DNA of 26,681 nt from a virus. This document shows positions 22,171-26,681 of the stretch, piece after piece; the first letter of the stretch is position 1, and each line of letters opens with the position of its first letter. Location of the stretch: the IMG/VR virus record IMGVR_UViG_3300047557_003354, positions 1 through 26,681 of that record; one strand, given 5' to 3'. A program made the translations under genes and the position numbers. The notes beneath the pieces are model-generated. The model saw only the letters and a list, made by a program, of their open reading frames with translations. It had not been told where the DNA came from and did no database searches.

Positions 22171-24027
22171 TTATAACCTTATATTTCTCTGTGCTAAGGA
22201 AACCGGACTTGTCGCCGCAATGTTCTTTATTGGCTTGCCATTTTGTTTTGTTGGCTCTATTGGGGTTCTGAATGTAACTTGAGCAGATTCTGGTGAACCT
22301 TCTGAAAAAGAAACATTAGTAACAAGATATGCGCCAAAAAAGTAATCAGGCTTAGGACCAACAAGAACCGTGTGGCCAGGGCGTATTTGGCCACCGTTAG
22401 GCATTAATACTTTACATGAACCATTTGCTGCCAGCGCGTCATTGTCTGATGTCTCAAAAGTGGGCCATGTTTCTAATCTAAAACCTAGCCTGTTTAGCGA
22501 GTGCTGAGCATACTTTATGTTTGTAGCTTCACCCAGCCCTATTCTCTCCAGCTCATAGTCGGATATTGGACCATCGTTCCCAGGGACATACAAAAGGGGC
22601 AAATACTTTCGTATTAAGGATTTCCCACCTTCTCTCACTAGGGCTTCTATCAATCCATATTTCCACATCAAATATTCATGCTGTGCATATATGAGTATGC
22701 CGTCAACCTCAAAACATACAAATTGATTATTACCAGCAGTTCGAGTCAATACATCCCATACTGATTCTTCCTGCTCTCCGCTTCGTGCATTGAACTGCGA
22801 TTTCGTCTTTGCTGTTTTTTGACCAATGAAGCCAAGATTGTATTTAGTCGCAGCATTTTTTGCATACTCATACCCTGAGCCACCTTTGACAGAGCCACGC
22901 TTTTTATCACGCTTCATTTGCTGTATTGCCCTACTGCATATTGTTATGGATACTTCTGGAGAACCACCAGAGCCAGCTTGGCATGATATATCCGCTATTT
23001 CATAGTCTCTTCCCCTATATTGAACAACCCTTCGTGGAACAAAATAATTATTGTCCATCATTAGATATGCTTCATCGCGAACACGTATTGTTACAGATGA
23101 GTTTAAATCCATGTTATAACTTACATTGATATCTAGAAGATTGCTCTGAAAATACTTTTGCGCTTCACCAACCAGGTCAGGAAGAGTTATTATCCCGGCA
23201 AATGGTGGTTCACCAACACCCTCTTTAAGAAGAAGCTCAACTGGTTTCCATGCCTTTAGTGGAAGTTCAGACTGTGTTGTTTTGTAATATTTTGCATAAT
23301 ATGACGACTGCTGACGCTCAATTATTTTTATGGCGGCTGATGCTTCTCTTGCGGAAGCATATTTGCCCAGATGTTCCCCTGTTTCTAGATATAAATCTGT
23401 CGCTTCTGCGGAAGAAAGCAAAGTTGGTTGACCATCTATAGATGCAACCCTAGGTATAACAATATGCTCAGAGCCTATTTTTATTGCTATTGCAGAAACA
23501 GTTTCTATTTTTTTGTTTGCCAACTCAACAATTGGTCTTGCAAACAAATCTATATTTCCCCTATACCAAGATAGGGCGGTGTTATCAGAGTATTGAAAAG
23601 TGAAGTCTATTAAATCTTTATCACTTTTGAATTCTTCGTTGAGCGACTTTTTTGCATATGCTTTGTAGGTTCTTTCAAGAACCGGTGCATATTTATCAGC
23701 AGATTTTTTGTCTTTGAAAACGCCCAAATGTGCGCCCGTATCGTCGTATAATGCCCTCGCTTCAGATGCAGACAAAGCTTCGCCATCAGGGGTAAAGCGA
23801 GGGATAATTATGTAGTGAAGAGTTTTAGAGGAAAATGAGTATATTTCAGGTCCGCTTACAACATTTCCCTTTACTGAAATAACAAGTGGATTTAGACCCT
23901 GAACTCCACCGCTAATTCGTTTAACAAATCGGGAAGTTAAATTTATTGTCCCATATGACCACACTGAACGAGCCGATATGCCGACATCTCTGGCGGATGG
24001 GTAAACTTCTAGAGGTGATGAGAACAC
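22171..24027 (-). CDS. Baseplate hub protein (gpD/XkdQ-like) with two inserted repeat motifs
   Basis: This 618-aa protein is hub-like. Residues 305-460 carry beta strands and a Q-x-x-SVWDVLTRTAG and VDGILIYA pattern typical of late-control gpD/XkdQ-type hubs, and 540-590 carry GHTVLVGPKP and AYLVTNVSFSEG. The front contains two related motifs, at about 71-124 and 187-245: IIPR or VIPR, SAxEAxxLYxxTGxHLGxF/Y, then an alanine-rich helix. The start is a GTG at 24027. The preceding gene ends in TGA only two codons upstream in the same frame, and no ATG lies between. A fused or read-through product is possible but not shown. Confidence 0.85.
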   Translation of the reverse strand: MFSSPLEVYPSARDVGISARSVWSYGTINLTSRFVKRISGGVQGLNPLVISVKGNVVSGPEIYSFSSKTLHYIIIPRFTPDGEALSASEARALYDDTGAHLGVFKDKKSADKYAPVLERTYKAYAKKSLNEEFKSDKDLIDFTFQYSDNTALSWYRGNIDLFARPIVELANKKIETVSAIAIKIGSEHIVIPRVASIDGQPTLLSSAEATDLYLETGEHLGKYASAREASAAIKIIERQQSSYYAKYYKTTQSELPLKAWKPVELLLKEGVGEPPFAGIITLPDLVGEAQKYFQSNLLDINVSYNMDLNSSVTIRVRDEAYLMMDNNYFVPRRVVQYRGRDYEIADISCQAGSGGSPEVSITICSRAIQQMKRDKKRGSVKGGSGYEYAKNAATKYNLGFIGQKTAKTKSQFNARSGEQEESVWDVLTRTAGNNQFVCFEVDGILIYAQHEYLMWKYGLIEALVREGGKSLIRKYLPLLYVPGNDGPISDYELERIGLGEATNIKYAQHSLNRLGFRLETWPTFETSDNDALAANGSCKVLMPNGGQIRPGHTVLVGPKPDYFFGAYLVTNVSFSEGSPESAQVTFRTPIEPTKQNGKPIKNIAATSPVSLAQRNIRL

Positions 24028-24033
24028 TAAACA

Positions 24034-24978
24034 TCATCCCCGTTGGTAATTCGCAATTTCGTTAATTAACGACTGAGGGATATCTATGTATGGTGGGATA
24101 GCTCTTCCGGGGACCTGGAGACCTCTTAGTAGGTCCTGAACGCTGTACGGATAGCCAGGAACGCCATTCGCTTTATTGGAATCAATTTTTTGCTCCAGGG
24201 CTTTCCGCAGCCAGTACAAGTTTGCTGCTGAACCAGGACCTCCGCCACCAGGTGTTGTTCTCTTTTTTGAAGAAGCGCTAGGAACACCGTATCTAAATCG
24301 TGGCAAAAGAATAAACCTTTGACGTAGTTCTTTGTACTCTATGCATGAGACAGAACATGAGGCTGCGACAGCATTTCCTGTAGCATCGTCGCGCGTAATA
24401 TTGAACGTCATATTGTCTATATACCAAGCATTTTCTTGTATTGAATTAGACATGTTCTCAAAGGCAACAGGGACACCAAGGTCAGATATTGTACGAAGCC
24501 TAAATATTTGGTCTTCGATTGAGTTACTGAAACCGTCATAGTAAGAGAAGTTCGCCGTACTTCTGTTTATGATTGGCTGGTTGAAGTTCGGATTGTTCCT
24601 ATTTTGCTCGATGTACTCCGGGGTTGTCTCCCGCAATGGGAAATTGGCAGGGCGGCGGGCAATATTTGTTGATGCCTGGACTCTCTTAACCACTGCAAAC
24701 TCAAACGACAGACGTCGTAATTTACCCCCAGTGATGTCGGCGATAGGTATTGCATATGGGCGCTGTATCTCGTTCAATTCAGCGCCAAATCCTTCAAGCT
24801 GGAATTGTGTTGGCGGTGCCTGAAAAACGTATGACAAACTCGGTTCCGCGATTGTGTACATGACCCTATCTTGAGTGGGTATATATATCCATTGCTTGGC
24901 GGCATTATCCAGCACAGGGCTCGGGTTATTGCTGTCAATATTATATTTTCGTCCAGTTATGCTTATACCCTGTGCCAT
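24034..24978 (-). CDS. Tail/baseplate protein of unknown type
   Basis: This 314-aa protein lies between the tape-measure-like gene and the hub, where XkdP-like or distal tail proteins are usually found. It is mainly beta with LRRLSFEFAVVKRVQAST, a NAWYIDNMTFNITRDD stretch and ASCSVSCIEYKELRQRF, the last pattern fitting a tube-like or distal-tail domain. A proline/glycine-rich linker (KKRTTPGGGGPGSAA) leads to a short C-terminal tail. No LysM motif is visible. It starts by a TAATG overlap with the upstream gene and ends in the TGA near the hub start. Confidence 0.82.
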   Translation of the reverse strand: MAQGISITGRKYNIDSNNPSPVLDNAAKQWIYIPTQDRVMYTIAEPSLSYVFQAPPTQFQLEGFGAELNEIQRPYAIPIADITGGKLRRLSFEFAVVKRVQASTNIARRPANFPLRETTPEYIEQNRNNPNFNQPIINRSTANFSYYDGFSNSIEDQIFRLRTISDLGVPVAFENMSNSIQENAWYIDNMTFNITRDDATGNAVAASCSVSCIEYKELRQRFILLPRFRYGVPSASSKKRTTPGGGGPGSAANLYWLRKALEQKIDSNKANGVPGYPYSVQDLLRGLQVPGRAIPPYIDIPQSLINEIANYQRG

Positions 24979-26681
24979 TACATTCTCCGTCTCGTCTGCT
25001 TTTGCAGGGCAATTATTTTTTGAATCACTTGGTCAGCTGTGGCGCTAGCGTCACTCGCTTCGACAACAGTAATATTGAAGCTGTCGCCACCATATGTTGT
25101 TGAGCCCGCCGTAGTTCCTCCAGAAACGGGAGATGACCTATCACCAATAGGCCCAATAGGGGGCACAACATGTAGATGCCGCTGACCAGCAACGCCGTGG
25201 AATTCAGCGAATCCGCCAGCATCAGTAATATTTTTGGCGTACTGCTGAAGGTTGTCACCCGTTAGGTCATATGCCCTTCCGGTTGCATGGTCTGAACTTG
25301 GGGAGCCAAGACCCCACTCGCGCCATGAAGAAGTAATCATTCGTTTCCCGGGCAGCATGCTATTGAATTTCGAGTGAGCGCCCATGGTGGCTCTAAGCGC
25401 TTTACTAGTAGAAGTGTCTCCTACTTTGACCGATGCGCCGAAACGACCTGTTATATACCACCCCGGTCCATCTGCTCCAGTAGCGTTGTATGTTGCATTT
25501 GGATAATTGGCTGGCGGACCTGACCCAGCACCAGCACCACCGCCTCCGGCAAAAGGACTTGAATTCCACCATGGCGGAGCATCTGTCCACCATTGCGGAT
25601 TATCTGTAGCTTGCGCAAGGCCATCTTTAAATGCTTGCGTCATTTGGTTGTAGATTTCCTGAGCACCTTCACTCATAGCATTAATTGTGTCCTGAGTCAT
25701 CTGACCAGTGTCTATAGTTTCTAGGAGCATTCCACCGACTCTTGTACCTCGCTTAGCCTGTCTGGTGCTCGTCAAGCCAAGACGAGACGCAAGACGCCCG
25801 CCCACTGCCCCCATTGTTCTGTCTGACGACGAGAAGAATGTCCCATCTTTGATTGCTTTTTCTAGCTGGTATAGCTGCGTCTGTGCTGTTTTGTCACCGG
25901 CTCTAGCCTTGGTTAAAAGACCAATAATTTGGTCTTGCATAACCTTACGGCCACCCTCAACGTCGCTAAAACCATATCCCTTTTCGACCAGCTGTTGGCC
26001 AATGTTTGTAACTAGCTGCGCTGCTATATCAGTCTGCTCAGTATCGAGCTGCGACTTCAGCAACGCATCAAATTCAGCATTCCGCGTTACTCCCGCCAAC
26101 TCGCTGCTATATATTTCGCCAGTTTCCATACCGGTTGCGCGCTTAAGGAATGCACCAACTCCACCTTCTGGTGTTGTTAGCTGTTCATAGTCAATAACTT
26201 TTTGGTAATAATCAATAAACGCTTCAGTAGATGTATCGCCACCAAGAAGGCGTGTTCTTGCAGCATTCAGGGCGTCTTCCATTTGCTTCGACTCAGCAAA
26301 ATTTTCAAATACGCTAGTTGATTTAATTGTTATATCGCGGAGTGATTGGTTGATTTGTTCCGCTGTTTGAACCATCCCAGCGCCGAGTTTGGCGATTACG
26401 TCAGTGAGCTTTACGGTTGGGTCAAATAGATTGACATTCATTTTTGAAGCGAGATTCATTATCTCTGCAGATGTCATGCCGGTAGCTAGTTGAAGACCTT
26501 TCATTGATTCATCGAACTGGTCAAACATGGGAGTTATAGCTTCTTCCATGTCTCTGGCTTCTTTTTTGAGACGTCCTACAGACTGTTCGCCATAACCACC
26601 CTGGCCAGACATGAGTTCGGCTGTCCGAGAATCTATGACTCCAGCGTCAACAAATCTTTTAAGCGAGGAAGTTCTTTGGTC
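24978..26681 (-). CDS. Tape-measure-like tail protein, C-terminal part with M15 zinc peptidase
   Basis: This frame is open at the window edge, so the N-terminus is missing; 567 codons are visible, with residue numbers below counted from the Met at 26612. The front is helical (about 1-335), as expected for a tape measure. A tryptophan/glycine hinge (WWTDAPPWWN) follows, and residues of about 385-485 form an M15-type peptidase: SSDHATGRAYDL with H442 and D449, and RHLHV with H479 and H481, the zinc-binding pattern of D-Ala-D-Ala carboxypeptidases and phage endopeptidases. It probably cuts peptidoglycan during injection. It could be a separate virion peptidase, but it sits in the tape-measure slot. 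Confidence 0.88.
   Translation of the reverse strand, partial: DQRTSSLKRFVDAGVIDSRTAELMSGQGGYGEQSVGRLKKEARDMEEAITPMFDQFDESMKGLQLATGMTSAEIMNLASKMNVNLFDPTVKLTDVIAKLGAGMVQTAEQINQSLRDITIKSTSVFENFAESKQMEDALNAARTRLLGGDTSTEAFIDYYQKVIDYEQLTTPEGGVGAFLKRATGMETGEIYSSELAGVTRNAEFDALLKSQLDTEQTDIAAQLVTNIGQQLVEKGYGFSDVEGGRKVMQDQIIGLLTKARAGDKTAQTQLYQLEKAIKDGTFFSSSDRTMGAVGGRLASRLGLTSTRQAKRGTRVGGMLLETIDTGQMTQDTINAMSEGAQEIYNQMTQAFKDGLAQATDNPQWWTDAPPWWNSSPFAGGGGAGAGSGPPANYPNATYNATGADGPGWYITGRFGASVKVGDTSTSKALRATMGAHSKFNSMLPGKRMITSSWREWGLGSPSSDHATGRAYDLTGDNLQQYAKNITDAGGFAEFHGVAGQRHLHVVPPIGPIGDRSSPVSGGTTAGSTTYGGDSFNITVVEASDASATADQVIQKIIALQKQTRRRM

Noticed and set aside
25708-26190. Plus-strand frame of 160 codons
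   Set aside because: Antisense to the tape-measure-like gene, with no ribosome site or recognisable motif.

Overview
This window is a piece of a tailed-phage (or prophage) genome, all of it late structural region. Every gene I can support lies on the minus strand, so transcription runs from high to low coordinates. Genes are packed with ATGA, GTGA or TAATG overlaps, and no stretch over about 110 bases lacks a gene. The tail is contractile (myovirus type): a gp25/XkdS-like wedge, a gpJ/gp47-like wedge, a P2 gpI-like protein and a hub of the gpD/XkdQ kind follow one another in the usual order. The baseplate is of the compact P2/Mu/PBSX style. The long fibres, however, carry repeat modules I associate with T4-like cyanophages and other aquatic phages. 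A flavin-dependent tryptophan halogenase and a 2-oxoglutarate/Fe(II) oxygenase also fit an aquatic phage. The host cannot be named from this sequence.

Layout in transcription order. (1) 26681-18622, tail and baseplate: the 3' part of a tape-measure-like protein with a C-terminal M15 zinc peptidase; a 314-aa tail protein; a 618-aa hub carrying two copies of an inserted motif; an OB-fold-like 88-aa protein; the gp25-like wedge; the baseplate J protein; the gpI-like protein; and a small acidic protein. (2) 18548-16194, baseplate-to-fibre transition: a 121-aa beta protein, a 103-aa single-domain protein, a 489-aa fibre and a 63-aa small membrane-like protein. (3) 16138-4442, a large fibre/adhesin arsenal: a 1380-aa repeat fibre, several short adhesins (jelly-roll, C1q-like), a 604-aa tail-collar fibre, and two glycine-rich adhesins, one with a histidine-rich domain (64 His in about 200 residues). 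(4) 4429-1, an accessory cassette: a helical 74-aa protein, an unknown 138-aa protein, a 2OG-Fe(II) oxygenase, a tryptophan halogenase, a 260-aa protein resembling DUF6065-type proteins, a helical 83-aa paralogue of the 74-aa protein, and an unknown protein running off the window edge.

How the genes fit together: modules 1 and 2 would build the tail tube tip and baseplate, and module 3 supplies exchangeable receptor-binding parts that share anchors and repeat domains. Module 4 is enzymatic and immediately follows the His/Trp-rich adhesin. The most interesting idea here, which is inference, is that the cassette modifies virion proteins or a host surface molecule. Three intergenic hairpins (near 18600, 16170 and 9050) fall at module borders and may punctuate transcription.
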